The notes beneath the pieces were generated by a model that saw nothing but the letters and a program-made list of their open reading frames with translations, did no database searches and had not been told where the DNA came from. Positions 8,822 through 17,644 of a stretch of DNA of 64,000 nucleotides are shown here, piece after piece. The stretch spans positions 16,129 to 80,128 of the forward strand of contig NZ_JAODTZ010000052.1 in the NCBI RefSeq assembly GCF_025399795.1, given 5' to 3'. Position 1 is the stretch's first letter. The number at the start of each line of letters is the position of its first letter. Source of the stretch: Streptomyces rhizosphaerihabitans (lineage in GTDB: Bacteria > Actinomycetota > Actinomycetes > Streptomycetales > Streptomycetaceae). A program made the position numbers and the translations under genes.

Positions 8822-11014
8822 CTACTGGGCTGCCGTCGCCGGATGCTGGGCCCGGCTCACGTCGTACACGCCGGGCACATTGCGCATCGCGCGCATCAGG
8901 ACCTGGAGGCGGGCCGCGTCCGGGAGTTGGAGCGTGTAGGTGTGGCGCACGCGCTGCTGGCTCGGGGGTTCGACGGTCGCGGAGACGATGGCGACGCCCT
9001 CCGCCGCGATGGCTTCGGTGAGGTCGGCGAGCAGATGCGGGCGTCCGAAGGACTCGGCGACCAGGGTGACGCGGCACTCGGTGGTGTCCCCCCAGCGCAC
9101 GCCGACCTCGGGGCGCCCTGCGCTCTTCATGCGCGCCGCTCCGGCGCACTCCACGCGGTGCACGGTGACCACTCCCCCGCGGACGGCGAAGCCGGTCACC
9201 TCGTCGGGCGGTACGGGCGTACAGCAGCCGGCCATGCGTACGGACGCGCTGGGCGGGTCGGCGACGGCACTGGCGGGGCGGGTGACCTGCGCCTCGGCGG
9301 GGCGGGCCGGGGCCTCGACGGACGGCCTGGGGCCCGTGGCGGAGGTTCTGGACGCCTCCTCGTCGCCGGGTGCCGGGTGCGTGGCCATCCAGCGCTGGAT
9401 GGCGATCCGCGCGGCGGCCGTGTGGGCGTGCTCCAGCCACTCCCTGGACGGCTCGGAGGCGGGATCCTGGCCCATGAGGAGCTGAACGGTGTCGCCGTCC
9501 TTCAGGACCGTACTCAGCGTCGCCAGGCGGCCGTTGACGCGGGCGCCGATGCAGGCGTGCGCGTCCTCGCCGTACTGCGCGTACGCCGCGTCGACACAAC
9601 TGGCGCCCTCCGGAAGGCCCAACGAGCCCCCGTCGGCGCGGAAGACGGTGATCTCGCGGTCCTGGGCGAGGTCTTCGCGGAGCGTCGACCAGAACGTGTC
9701 CGGGTCCGGGGCGCCCTGCTGCCAGTCGAGCAGCCGGGAGAGCCACCCGGGGCGGGTGGGGTCGGCGCGCTCGCCGTCGAAGGGGCCCCCGCCGCCGTCC
9801 GGCTGATCATCCGACGGCGCAGCGTAGGGATTGCCGAGCGCGATGACTCCGGCCTCGGCGACCTTGTGCATCTGGTGTGTGCGGATGAGGACTTCGGCGA
9901 CCTGGCCGTCACCGCGGGTGACGGCCGTGTGCAGCGACTGGTACAGGTTGAACTTGGGGACGGCGATGAAGTCCTTGAACTCCGACACCACCGGGGTGAG
10001 ACAGGTGTGCAGTTCGCCGAGGACGCCGTAGCAGTCGGCGTCCTCGTTGACGAGCACCAGCAGACGTCCGAAGTCGGCGCCGCGCATCGGGCCGCGCTTG
10101 CGCGACACCCGGTGCACGGAGACGAAGTGCCGTGGCCTTATGAGGACTTCGGCCTGGATCCCGGCATCGCGCAGCACCACGCGTACCTCTTCCGCGATCT
10201 CCGCGAGGGGGTCGCCGTCGCGGCTCGCGTTCTCGGAGATGAGCTCCCGGGTGTGCGCGTACTCCTCGGGGTGCAGGATCGCGAAGACGAGGTCTTCCAG
10301 TTCGGTCTTGAGTGCCTGCACACCGAGGCGCTCGGCGAGCGGGATCAGCACGTCCCGGGTCACTTTGGCGATCCGCGCCTGTTTCTCGGGGCGCATGACG
10401 CCGAGGGTCCGCATGTTGTGCAGGCGGTCCGCGAGCTTGATCGACATCACCCGGACGTCGTTGCCCGTCGCGACGAGCATCTTGCGGAAGGTCTCCGGTT
10501 CGGCGGCGGCGCCGTAGTCGACCTTCTCCAACTTGGTGACGCCGTCGACCAGATAGCAGACCTCGTCGCCGAACTGCTCCCGTACCTGATCGAGCGTCAC
10601 CTCCGTGTCCTCGACGGTGTCGTGGAGCAGAGATGCGGTCAACGTCGTTGTCTCGGCGCCGAGTTCGGCGAGGATCAGCGTCACGGCGAGCGGGTGCGTG
10701 ATGTACGGCTCGCCGCTCTTGCGCATCTGGCCGCGGTGCGAGGACTCCGCGAGCACGTACGCCCGGCGCAGGGGCTCGAGCTTGGCGTCGGGGTGGTGGG
10801 CACGGTGGGCGTCGGCCACATGCCCGATCGCGTCCGGCAGCCGGTCGCGGGTCGCGGGTCCGAGCAGTGCGGCCCGTCCCAGCCGGCGCAGGTCGATCCG
10901 GGGACGCGACTTCCTACGGTACGCCGGGGGCACCGCCGGCTCCAGCGGCGCCGAGCGCTGGGGGGCGGGCGTTGCAGGGCCTGGCGTCGCGGGATTCGTC
11001 GCCTCCGCACTCAT
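8822..11014 (-). CDS. rshA: RelA/SpoT homologue (RSH), (p)ppGpp hydrolase/synthetase
   Basis: A 730-aa protein with the long RSH layout. The HD hydrolase domain (about residues 65-230) has HPLAVT, LLHDTVEDT (HDxxED, near residue 128) and KLADRLHNMRTL, all intact. The synthetase domain (about 290-400) has RPRHFVSVHR, KDFIAVPKFNLYQSLHTAV and AEVLIRTHQMHKVAE. The TGS domain (about 450-515) starts EITVFRADG. A Gly/Ala-rich linker is followed by a C-terminal ACT domain (about 648-725). The synthetase region is diverged: the usual (D)LxGIRV appears as ADFGRLLVLV and the AAHW end as VIALG. That suggests hydrolase-biased activity, which is my inference. ATG 11014 has GGAGG 5-6 nt upstream. S. coelicolor has relA plus a second homologue, rshA; I infer this is the second. 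Confidence 0.85.
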   Translation of the reverse strand: MSAEATNPATPGPATPAPQRSAPLEPAVPPAYRRKSRPRIDLRRLGRAALLGPATRDRLPDAIGHVADAHRAHHPDAKLEPLRRAYVLAESSHRGQMRKSGEPYITHPLAVTLILAELGAETTTLTASLLHDTVEDTEVTLDQVREQFGDEVCYLVDGVTKLEKVDYGAAAEPETFRKMLVATGNDVRVMSIKLADRLHNMRTLGVMRPEKQARIAKVTRDVLIPLAERLGVQALKTELEDLVFAILHPEEYAHTRELISENASRDGDPLAEIAEEVRVVLRDAGIQAEVLIRPRHFVSVHRVSRKRGPMRGADFGRLLVLVNEDADCYGVLGELHTCLTPVVSEFKDFIAVPKFNLYQSLHTAVTRGDGQVAEVLIRTHQMHKVAEAGVIALGNPYAAPSDDQPDGGGGPFDGERADPTRPGWLSRLLDWQQGAPDPDTFWSTLREDLAQDREITVFRADGGSLGLPEGASCVDAAYAQYGEDAHACIGARVNGRLATLSTVLKDGDTVQLLMGQDPASEPSREWLEHAHTAAARIAIQRWMATHPAPGDEEASRTSATGPRPSVEAPARPAEAQVTRPASAVADPPSASVRMAGCCTPVPPDEVTGFAVRGGVVTVHRVECAGAARMKSAGRPEVGVRWGDTTECRVTLVAESFGRPHLLADLTEAIAAEGVAIVSATVEPPSQQRVRHTYTLQLPDAARLQVLMRAMRNVPGVYDVSRAQHPATAAQ

Positions 11015-11443
11015 GGGCACCTCCGGCTGCGTAAGACCGGCGGACGGGTGCCCCATGGCGTACTCGGCTCAGGGGATGGTGTCGATCCCCCGTCCGGGCC
11101 GGTGCTTGATGCTACCGACCCCACCACGCCCGGCTGACCGCCTCTCGCCGAGCGTGAAACGGATCACCCATTCGAGCGAAGGTTTTGGGGTTTACAGTTT
11201 CGAACTCCTGGAACGGACGGCATGGACGTACGACGTCCGACCAGTGACGCCGAACAGCATCGAACCTGTACGGCCGCCGTCGAACCGCTGCGGCCGATCC
11301 CGTATTCGTGCAGCCGGCCCCGTGTCCGTGCAGCCGTGTATTCGCGTGCCGTCGGACCGGCGCAGGCGTACGACTTCGCGGCCGGTGTGCGGAGAGGGAG
11401 CGTGTCGGCAGTGAGGCCGAGCGCGCCGGCCCCGCTGCGCGGC
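11015..11443. other. Intergenic region upstream of the RSH gene
   Basis: This 429-bp gap lies between dapF (minus) and the RSH gene (minus). It holds an unusually A/T-rich patch at 11177-11205 that could mark the RSH promoter on the minus strand, but I cannot fit a consensus -35/-10 pair. Open frames here are Arg-rich shadows. No strong hairpin was found after the dapF stop. Confidence 0.4.
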
Positions 11444-12313
11444 TCAGCGCAGGGTGCCGTCCAGCCACTCCGCGTCGATCTCGCCCTCGGCGACGATCAC
11501 CGCGGGGCCCGTCATCTCGATCTCGCCGTCCGCGCGCTCGGTGATCACCAGGCGTCCGCCGGGCACGTCGACGGTGTACGTCGCCGGGGTGCCGGTCACG
11601 GCGGGGTCGGCGTTGTCGCGGCGGGCCGCGGCGACGGCCACGGCGCACGCGCCCGTGCCGCAGGAGCGGGTCTCGCCGGAGCCGCGCTCATGGACCCGCA
11701 GGGCGACATGGCGTGGCCCGCGGTCGACCACGAACTCGACGTTGACCCCGTCCGGGTACGCCGACTCCGGGGTGAACGGCGGCGGCGTGAACAGGTTCCC
11801 GGCGTGCGCGAGGTCGTCCACGAAGGCGACGGCGTGCGGGTTGCCCATGTTCACGTTGCGCGCGGGCCAGCTGCGCTCGCCGACGCTCACCGTGACCTCC
11901 CCCTCGGGGAGGAGCGCCTTGCCCATGCCGACGGTGACATCTCCGTCCTTGGCGATGTGCACGGGCTTCACGCCCCCGCGCGTGGCGATCGCGCTGTCAC
12001 CTTCGGCCACATAACCGGCGCGGTGGAGGTAGCGGGCGAACACACGCACTCCGTTGCCGCACATCTCGGCGACCGAGCCGTCGCCGTTGCGGTAGTCCAT
12101 GAACCACTCCGCCTCGGCCGCCATCCCCTTGGCCTCGGGGTGCTCGGCGGACCGCACGACGTGCAGCAGCCCGTCGCCGCCGATGCCCGCGCGGCGGTCG
12201 CACAGGGCGGCGACAGCGGCGGGAGGAAGGTCGATGACGTTCTCCGGGTCCGGGATGATCACGAAGTCGTTCTCGGTCCCGTGCCCCTTGAGGAAGGCGA
12301 TCCGCGTGCTCAT
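11444..12313 (-). CDS. dapF: Diaminopimelate epimerase
   Basis: A 289-aa cytosolic enzyme that interconverts LL- and meso-diaminopimelate for lysine and cell-wall synthesis. Both catalytic cysteines are in their family motifs: MCGNGVRVFARYL in the N-terminal half (near residue 85) and SCGTGACAVA in the C-terminal half (near 215). The KGHGTENDFVII start and the NMGNPHAVAFVDD segment are typical. Length matches the family. The position near miaA, hflX and miaB matches the conserved actinobacterial order I recall, which supports the call. Confidence 0.97.
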   Translation of the reverse strand: MSTRIAFLKGHGTENDFVIIPDPENVIDLPPAAVAALCDRRAGIGGDGLLHVVRSAEHPEAKGMAAEAEWFMDYRNGDGSVAEMCGNGVRVFARYLHRAGYVAEGDSAIATRGGVKPVHIAKDGDVTVGMGKALLPEGEVTVSVGERSWPARNVNMGNPHAVAFVDDLAHAGNLFTPPPFTPESAYPDGVNVEFVVDRGPRHVALRVHERGSGETRSCGTGACAVAVAAARRDNADPAVTGTPATYTVDVPGGRLVITERADGEIEMTGPAVIVAEGEIDAEWLDGTLR

Positions 12314-12684
12314 TCCTCGATCGTACGGGGTCGGTACGACAGTCCGGCCGGCGCGGGGCGGGGCAGCGCGACACTCCGGTCAGCGCCGGCCCAGGTGGCA
12401 CGGCACTCCCGTCCACGCCGGGCCGAGGAGCTACGACGCCCGTCCCGGCCGCACCCGGACGAGGTCGCTGGGACACAAGCGTCAGCGTCGGACGGCGTCG
12501 GCACGACACCCTCGTCCGCACCGGCACCAGGCACAGGCGGCTACGGCCGTCCCGTCAGCGCCGGGCCCAGTCGGCTACGACCCCCCACTCGTCCACACCT
12601 GGCGGTGTCGGTTCGTCACGCCCGTCCGTGCCGGGCGAGGGACCCGGACCGGGCCCATGTCCTGGTGGACACCGGCCCGTGGGG
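12314..12684. repeat. Intergenic region with degenerate 40-45 bp repeats
   Basis: This 371-bp gap holds loosely repeated blocks combining a CGGCTACGAC-like core with a CCCGTCCGYGCCGGGCC-like core, recognisable near 12410, 12540, 12570 and 12625. The units have diverged and differ in spacing. No coding frame is convincing. The dapF promoter should lie at the 12314 end. Confidence 0.45.
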
Positions 12685-13224
12685 TCAGCGCAGTCGGGCC
12701 ACGCGCCACACGGCGAGCACGGCGACCGCGGCGACGACCACGACGTACGCGATCACCACCCGCCAGTCGGCGCGTCGTCCGGAGCCGCGCGGCGGAAGGC
12801 CGGGCAGGGCGTAGCCGACCCGGCGGGCGGCCATCATGCCCCAGCCGGCCGCGCACAGGCAGATCAGCAGCCCGAGCATGGCGACCACGGCACCGCCGTC
12901 ACCGAACTCGAAGGCGAGCGGGAAGGCGAACATCAGAGAGCCCGTCGCGGCCAGCGCGATGATGGGCGCGAGCTGCCAGATGCGCAGCAGACGCTGCGGG
13001 CGCAGCTCGACCTCGACCTCCGGCTCCGGGGACATCGCACCGGGCTCGGGGCCGTCGGCGATCACCCCTCCGGGGGTGTCCTCGGGGCCGTCGGAGCTCA
13101 GACGCTCTCCGCCCAGCTCCGGCTCGACGCCGGGATCGGCGTCCGGATCGATGCTCAGACGAACTCCGTCCGGATCAGCACCGTACTCAGTGCCTCGTGC
13201 AGTGTCGCGAGGGCCGGCCTCCAT
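12685..13224 (-). CDS. Small integral membrane protein, acidic N-terminus
   Basis: A 179-aa protein. The first 85 residues are acidic and Pro/Gly/Asp-rich (IDPDADPGVEPELGGE, then SPEPEVEVELRP). Three membrane segments follow: about 93-115 (APIIALAATGSLMFAFPLAF), 122-142 (GAVVAMLGLLICLCAAGWGM) and 160-178 (VVIAYVVVVAAVAVLAVW). No catalytic motif is seen. A GGGAGGG lies upstream of both GTG 13230 and ATG 13224; the ATG has better spacing. It sits between miaA and dapF on the same strand, a position where actinobacteria commonly carry a membrane protein of unknown role. Function unknown. Confidence 0.7.
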   Translation of the reverse strand: MEAGPRDTARGTEYGADPDGVRLSIDPDADPGVEPELGGERLSSDGPEDTPGGVIADGPEPGAMSPEPEVEVELRPQRLLRIWQLAPIIALAATGSLMFAFPLAFEFGDGGAVVAMLGLLICLCAAGWGMMAARRVGYALPGLPPRGSGRRADWRVVIAYVVVVAAVAVLAVWRVARLR

Positions 13225-13331
13225 CGCCACGCGCCCTCCCAACTCGGACTTCACTGGTCGATCGAAGCTTGATGATGGCACGGCACCGGAGGCCCGGATG
13301 GCGGCCGGAGCGTCCCGATGCCATGACGTGA

Positions 13332-14270
13332 TCAGGCTGTGACCGGTCGTTCGACCAACGCCAGTGCGAGTTCCGGAAGTTCTGTGAGATCCGCCGCAGC
13401 CCCACTGAGCCAATGCACCCTGGGGTCGCGCCGGAACCATGAATCCTGACGGCGCGCGAAGCGCTTGGTGGCGCGAACGGTCTCGGCGCGGGCCTCGTCC
13501 TCGGTGCACTCCCCGGCGAGCGCCGCGAGGACCTGCTGATACCCGAGCGCGCGTGACGCCGTGCGCCCCGCGCGCAGGCCGTGCGCCTCCAGAGTGCGGA
13601 CTTCGTCCACGAGCCCGGCCTCCCACATCCGGTCCACCCGGCGCGCGATGCGCTCGTCGAGCTCGGGGCGCGCCACGTCGACACCGATCTGGAGGGTGTC
13701 GTACACGGACTCGTGGCCGGGCAGATTGGCGGTGAACGGCTTGCCGGTGATCTCGATGACTTCGAGGGCGCGGACGATACGGCGGCCGTTGCTGGGCAGG
13801 ATCGCCTGGGCGGCCCCGGGGTCGGCCATGGCGAGCCGCGCGTGCAGGGCCCCGGAACCGCGCAGGGTCAGCTCCTCCTCCAGGCGGGCGCGCACCTCGG
13901 GGTCGGTGCCGGGGAACTCCATCTTGTCGACGGCCCCGCGGACGTAGAGTCCGGAGCCGCCCACCAGGACCGGCCAGCGCCCCTCGGCGAGCAGCGCGTC
14001 GATGCGGGCGCGGGCGAGCCGCTGGTACTCGGCGACGCTCGCGGTGACCGTCACGTCCCAGACGTCCAGGAGGTGGTGCGGGACGCCGCCGCGCTCGTCG
14101 GGCGTCAGCTTGGCGGTGCCGATGTCCATCCCTCGGTACAACTGCATGGAGTCGGCGTTGACCACCTCGCCTCCGAGGTGCCTGGCGAGGAAAACGCCCA
14201 GATCGGACTTTCCTGCCGCGGTCGGTCCGACGACGGCGATGACCCGGGGGGTGGGGGGTGCGCTACTCAC
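13332..14270 (-). CDS. miaA: tRNA dimethylallyltransferase
   Basis: A 312-aa cytosolic enzyme that adds the dimethylallyl group to A37 of tRNAs reading UNN codons, the substrate for MiaB. The P-loop VVGPTAAGKSDLG lies at residues about 13-25. It is followed by the DMAPP-site signature NADSMQLYRGMDIGTAK, then HHLLDVWDV and VGGSGLYVRGAVD. The C-terminal part has ALGYQQVLAAL and ATKRFARRQDSWFRRDPR, the tRNA-contacting region. I chose GTG 14270 (VSSAPPTPRVIAVVGPT), which gives the usual family length; no strong Shine-Dalgarno is visible, only GGGG. miaB lies 3 kb away on the same strand. Confidence 0.97.
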   Translation of the reverse strand: MSSAPPTPRVIAVVGPTAAGKSDLGVFLARHLGGEVVNADSMQLYRGMDIGTAKLTPDERGGVPHHLLDVWDVTVTASVAEYQRLARARIDALLAEGRWPVLVGGSGLYVRGAVDKMEFPGTDPEVRARLEEELTLRGSGALHARLAMADPGAAQAILPSNGRRIVRALEVIEITGKPFTANLPGHESVYDTLQIGVDVARPELDERIARRVDRMWEAGLVDEVRTLEAHGLRAGRTASRALGYQQVLAALAGECTEDEARAETVRATKRFARRQDSWFRRDPRVHWLSGAAADLTELPELALALVERPVTA

Positions 14271-14451
14271 GGCCCCAGTCTCGCAAACCCGGGGACCTCT
14301 TCTCCAACGAGCTACGTGACGCCAGGGGTCCGGGTTCGTTCCCCCTTGCGAGGTTCCAGCCGCCGGTTTCGAGAACCGGTGACCCGGATGACGCAATGGG
14401 ACGCACCGGGCAACGCGGAATGTCGCCCCCACGAGAACGTATGGAGCGGAT

Positions 14452-14742
14452 ATGGGCGTTTTTGAACGACTTCTCCGGAGGTCAAGGGCTACGGAGAAGG
14501 CACCGACCGCCGAGGTGCGGGCCGCCGCGCAGCCGGTCGCCGCCGAGGCGGAGATGACGACGGAGGCGGAGGTGACGACGGAGGCGAAGGGTTCGTCCGA
14601 GACGAAGGACTCGCCCGTGAACGAGGGCGAGGCGACGGCGGGGACCGCCGGGGCCGTCACCACCGAGGACGTCGACATCCCCAAGCAGCAGACCGCCGAA
14701 CAGGCCGCCGACAACGAGGCCGGCAAGGGCTCCCCCACGTAA
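14452..14742 (+). CDS. Small acidic hypothetical protein
   Basis: A 96-aa protein. It has a basic start (MGVFERLLRRSRATEKAP) and then an Ala/Glu/Thr-rich, probably disordered, acidic tail rich in TTEA-type repeats. GGAG precedes the ATG by 5 nt. It is transcribed against the surrounding minus-strand genes and is followed after 24 nt by a small antitoxin-like gene, so the two probably share a promoter in the 14271-14451 gap. No domain recognised; function unknown. Confidence 0.65.
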   Translation: MGVFERLLRRSRATEKAPTAEVRAAAQPVAAEAEMTTEAEVTTEAKGSSETKDSPVNEGEATAGTAGAVTTEDVDIPKQQTAEQAADNEAGKGSPT

Positions 14743-14766
14743 CCGCCCCGCGAGGGAAGGCGAACC

Positions 14767-15030
14767 ATGGGTCTGATGGACAATCTGAAAGCCAGGCTGG
14801 AGCCCGCCGAGGACAAGGTCTCCGGGCTCGCGCAGCAGCACGGGCACAAGGTCACTCACGGCCTCGACAAGGCCGCGAAGGTGGTCGACGAGAAGACCGG
14901 GCACAAGTACAGCGACAAGATCCAGACGGGCACGGGCAAGGCGAAGGACGCCATGGACCGCCTCGCGCACAAGGACGGCGGCGGAGCCGCGAGCCCGCCG
15001 GACATCCCGGCCCCGCCTCGGACGTCCTGA
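14767..15030 (+). CDS. MT0933-like antitoxin family protein
   Basis: An 87-aa protein, MGLMDNLKARLEPAEDKVSG and so on, with Lys/Asp-rich helical repeats (KAAKVVDEKTGHKYSDKIQT, then GTGKAKDAMDRLA) and a Pro-rich tail. This pattern fits the MT0933/Rv0909-like antitoxin family, named for a Mycobacterium tuberculosis type II antitoxin. In Streptomyces these proteins are often found without a toxin, and no toxin-like gene is next to it. The upstream partner is an acidic low-complexity protein. It may be a general stress or chromatin-associated small protein rather than a real antitoxin; I rely on sequence pattern only. Confidence 0.65.
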   Translation: MGLMDNLKARLEPAEDKVSGLAQQHGHKVTHGLDKAAKVVDEKTGHKYSDKIQTGTGKAKDAMDRLAHKDGGGAASPPDIPAPPRTS

Positions 15031-15198
15031 ACAACCCGCACATCGGCGCACGGCCGCGAAGCGCTCAGGCTGCTTCCGGCCGTCCCCGTGTCGGGCCGCC
15101 GTGCCTGACCGCAGGTCCGAGCCGGTACACGGCTGACGCCTCATCCGGGCGGTTACGGCCGACGAATCGTCCGAGCCGCCATGCTCGTGCTCCGGTTC

Positions 15199-15990
15199 CT
15201 ACGACCAGGCCGCCACCAGGTATCCCACCCCGTACGGAGCGTCGTCGTAGAGCAGGGCGCCGCCGAGCCCCGCGCCCTCGGCCGCGCCCGCGAGGACCTG
15301 CCAGGGGGCGCGCCCCGCGACCTTCAGCTCGTACGCCAGCGAGGTGTCCAGCGACTTGAGGGCAGCGACGTCCGCCGCCCCGAGCGCCCGCGCCACCTCC
15401 GCGTCGAAGCCCGCCGCACGCTCGTCGAGATAGCCCGGCGCCTTGAGCGTCCTGCACGCGCTGGCGTCACCCATCACCAGCACGGCCACCCGCCCGGCCC
15501 GCCCGCCGATGTGTTCCCCCGCCCGGACGCACCGCTCGGCCTCCAGGGGTTCTCCGACTCCGAGCCCCTCCACCGGGGCGTCGGACCAGCCGGTGCGCTC
15601 CAGCAGCCAGGCGGCGACGGCGAGGGAGGGCGGCAGCTCGCGCTCCGAGGCATCGGGGCTCGCCCCTGCCGCGTCGGGGTTCAGGCTCGCCCCGCCGGGG
15701 TTCAGGCTCGCCCCGCCGGGGTTCAAGCGCGCCGCGGCCGGGCGGCCGAGGCATACGCCGAGGTCGACCCCGAAGCCGCTGAAGGAACCGCGCGTGCCCT
15801 CGGGATACGGTCCGCGACCGCTCTCGTCGGCGGGGCCGACGACCACCAGCAGGTCGGGACGGGAGGCGGCGAGCACGCCCAGCGCGTCCGTGCAGGCCGC
15901 GCGCGCGGCGTCCAGTTCGGGTGCCGCTCCGGCGGCGACGTCGGGGACGAGCAGCGGAGGGCAGGGGCAGACTGCGGCGGCTACAAGCAT
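15199..15990 (-). CDS. Class III extradiol dioxygenase subunit B-like (LigB/MEMO-fold) protein
   Basis: A 263-aa Ala/Gly-rich protein starting MLVAAAVCPCPPLLVPDVAA. This start and the later VVVGPADESGRG and VLVMGDASACRTLKAPGYLD segments fit the actinobacterial LigB-like protein found near miaA and miaB (Rv2728c-like in Mycobacterium, from memory). The usual metal-binding His pair of real extradiol dioxygenases is not evident, so enzymatic activity is doubtful. An insert of near-perfect 21-bp repeats encodes LNPGGAS twice plus LNPDAAGAS (around 15670-15730). The next gene upstream on this strand is miaB. Confidence 0.7.
   Translation of the reverse strand: MLVAAAVCPCPPLLVPDVAAGAAPELDAARAACTDALGVLAASRPDLLVVVGPADESGRGPYPEGTRGSFSGFGVDLGVCLGRPAAARLNPGGASLNPGGASLNPDAAGASPDASERELPPSLAVAAWLLERTGWSDAPVEGLGVGEPLEAERCVRAGEHIGGRAGRVAVLVMGDASACRTLKAPGYLDERAAGFDAEVARALGAADVAALKSLDTSLAYELKVAGRAPWQVLAGAAEGAGLGGALLYDDAPYGVGYLVAAWS
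15670..15730 (-). repeat. In-frame 21-bp tandem repeats in the LigB-like gene
   Basis: Three consecutive units around GGGGTTCAGGCTCGCCCCGCC encode LNPGGAS, LNPGGAS and LNPDAAG. The first two are almost identical. The unit length is a multiple of three, so copy changes alter the loop length without breaking the frame. Confidence 0.85.
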
Positions 15991-16117
15991 GAGCCGCAGC
16001 GTAACGCCGCACCCCGACGATCTGCCCTGGCCCCACTCCGTTTCTGTGGACGTGCGGGCGTGAACACGCCACCGCCCGCCCGACGGGCGTTCGGCGTCCC
16101 GCTGCCGTCCCGGTCCG

Positions 16118-17644
16118 TCAGTCGCAGCCGCAGCCGCTGCCCGCGGCGACCGGCAGCGGCTCCGGGGCGCCGATCTTCGGCAGGCCCAGCATGACGCCCG
16201 CCGGCTTGGCGGCTTCGGCGGCGTTGCGCTTCTCCCAGGCGTCCCCCGCGCGCGTGCGGCGCACGTCCAGGACGGCGCCCTCGGCGAGCAGGTGGTGCGG
16301 AGCGGCGTACGTGATCTCGACGGTGACCACGTCGCCGGGACGGACCTCTTCGTCGGGCTTCGTGAAGTGGACCAGCCGGTTGTCCGGGGCGCGGCCGGAG
16401 AGACGGTGGGTGGCGCCGTCCTTGCGGCCCTCGCCCTCGGCGACCATCAGCTCCAGGACGCGGCCGACCTGCTTCTTGTTCTCACCCCAGGAGATCTCCT
16501 CCTGGAGGGCGACGAGACGCTCGTAGCGCGCCTGGACGACCTCCTTGGGGATCTGCCCCTCCATGATGGCCGCCGGGGTCCCGGGGCGCTTGGAGTACTG
16601 GAACGTGAACGCCGCCGAGAAACGGGCCTCGCGGACCGCGTGGAGGGTCTGCTCGAAGTCCTCCTCCGTCTCGCCGGGGAATCCCACGATGATGTCGGTG
16701 GTGATCGCCGCGTGCGGGATGGCGGCCCGGACCTTCTCGATGATCCCGAGGAAGCGGTCCTGACGGTACGAGCGGCGCATCGCCTTCAGGACGACGTCCG
16801 ATCCGGACTGCATCGGCATGTGCAGCTGCGGCATCACGTTCGGCGTCTCCGCCATGGCGGCGATGACGTCGTCGGTGAAGTCGCGCGGGTGCGGCGAGGT
16901 GAAGCGCACGCGCTCCAGGTCCTCGATCTTCCCGCAGGCGCGCAGCAGCTTGCTGAAGGCCTCGCGGTCGCCGATGTCGCTGCCGTACGCGTTGACGTTC
17001 TGGCCGAGCAGGGTGATCTCGGAGACGCCCTCGCCGACCAGTGCCTCGATCTCGGCCAGGATGTCGCCGGTCCTGCGGTCCTTCTCCTTGCCGCGCAGCG
17101 CCGGGACGATGCAGAAGGTGCAGGTGTTGTTGCAGCCGACGGAGATCGACACCCAGGCCGCGTACGCGCTCTCGCGGCGGGTCGGCAGCGTGGAGGGGAA
17201 GGCCTCCAGGGACTCGGCGATCTCGATCTGCGCCTCTTCCTGGACGCGGGCGCGCTCCAGGAGGACCGGCAGTTTGCCGATGTTGTGCGTGCCGAAGACT
17301 ACGTCCACCCAGGGCGCCCTCTTGACGATGGTGTCGCGGTCCTTCTGGGCGAGGCAGCCGCCGACGGCGATCTGCATGCCGGGGCGCTTCGTCTTCATCG
17401 GGGCGAGGCGGCCGAGGTTGCCGTAGAGCTTGTTGTCGGCGTTCTCGCGTACGGCGCAGGTGTTGAAGACGACGACGTCCGCGTCGCCGTCCGAGCCCTC
17501 GGGCGCCCGCACGTAACCGGCGTCCTCGAGGAGCCCGGAGAGCCGTTCGGAGTCATGGACGTTCATCTGACACCCGTAGGTGCGCACTTCGTACGTCTTG
17601 GATTCCTGAACGTCCACTGCCTGACTCCGGTCGCCGCTGCTCAT
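16118..17644 (-). CDS. miaB: tRNA-2-methylthio-N6-dimethylallyladenosine synthase
   Basis: A 508-aa radical-SAM methylthiotransferase that converts i6A37 to ms2i6A37 in tRNA, acting after MiaA. The N-terminal UPF0004 domain has its cysteines in YGCQMNVHDSERL, VVFNTCAVRENA and VGGCLAQ. The radical-SAM cluster motif is CNNTCTFC near residue 172. The C-terminal TRAM domain includes VGRVLELMVAEGEGRK. The extreme C-terminus is GSGCGCD, a Cys-rich tail not needed by the family. The ATG (MSSGDRSQ) was chosen; upstream codons give a low-complexity extension. No strong Shine-Dalgarno is visible. Confidence 0.97.
   Translation of the reverse strand: MSSGDRSQAVDVQESKTYEVRTYGCQMNVHDSERLSGLLEDAGYVRAPEGSDGDADVVVFNTCAVRENADNKLYGNLGRLAPMKTKRPGMQIAVGGCLAQKDRDTIVKRAPWVDVVFGTHNIGKLPVLLERARVQEEAQIEIAESLEAFPSTLPTRRESAYAAWVSISVGCNNTCTFCIVPALRGKEKDRRTGDILAEIEALVGEGVSEITLLGQNVNAYGSDIGDREAFSKLLRACGKIEDLERVRFTSPHPRDFTDDVIAAMAETPNVMPQLHMPMQSGSDVVLKAMRRSYRQDRFLGIIEKVRAAIPHAAITTDIIVGFPGETEEDFEQTLHAVREARFSAAFTFQYSKRPGTPAAIMEGQIPKEVVQARYERLVALQEEISWGENKKQVGRVLELMVAEGEGRKDGATHRLSGRAPDNRLVHFTKPDEEVRPGDVVTVEITYAAPHHLLAEGAVLDVRRTRAGDAWEKRNAAEAAKPAGVMLGLPKIGAPEPLPVAAGSGCGCD

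Noticed and set aside
7430..11137. 1235-codon plus-strand frame across the M1 peptidase and RSH genes
   Set aside because: Antisense shadow with no domain; both strands cannot carry these large conserved families, and the minus strand has clear motifs.
15670..15730. CRISPR-like array
   Set aside because: Units are contiguous 21-bp in-frame repeats with no spacers, coding for LNPGGAS.
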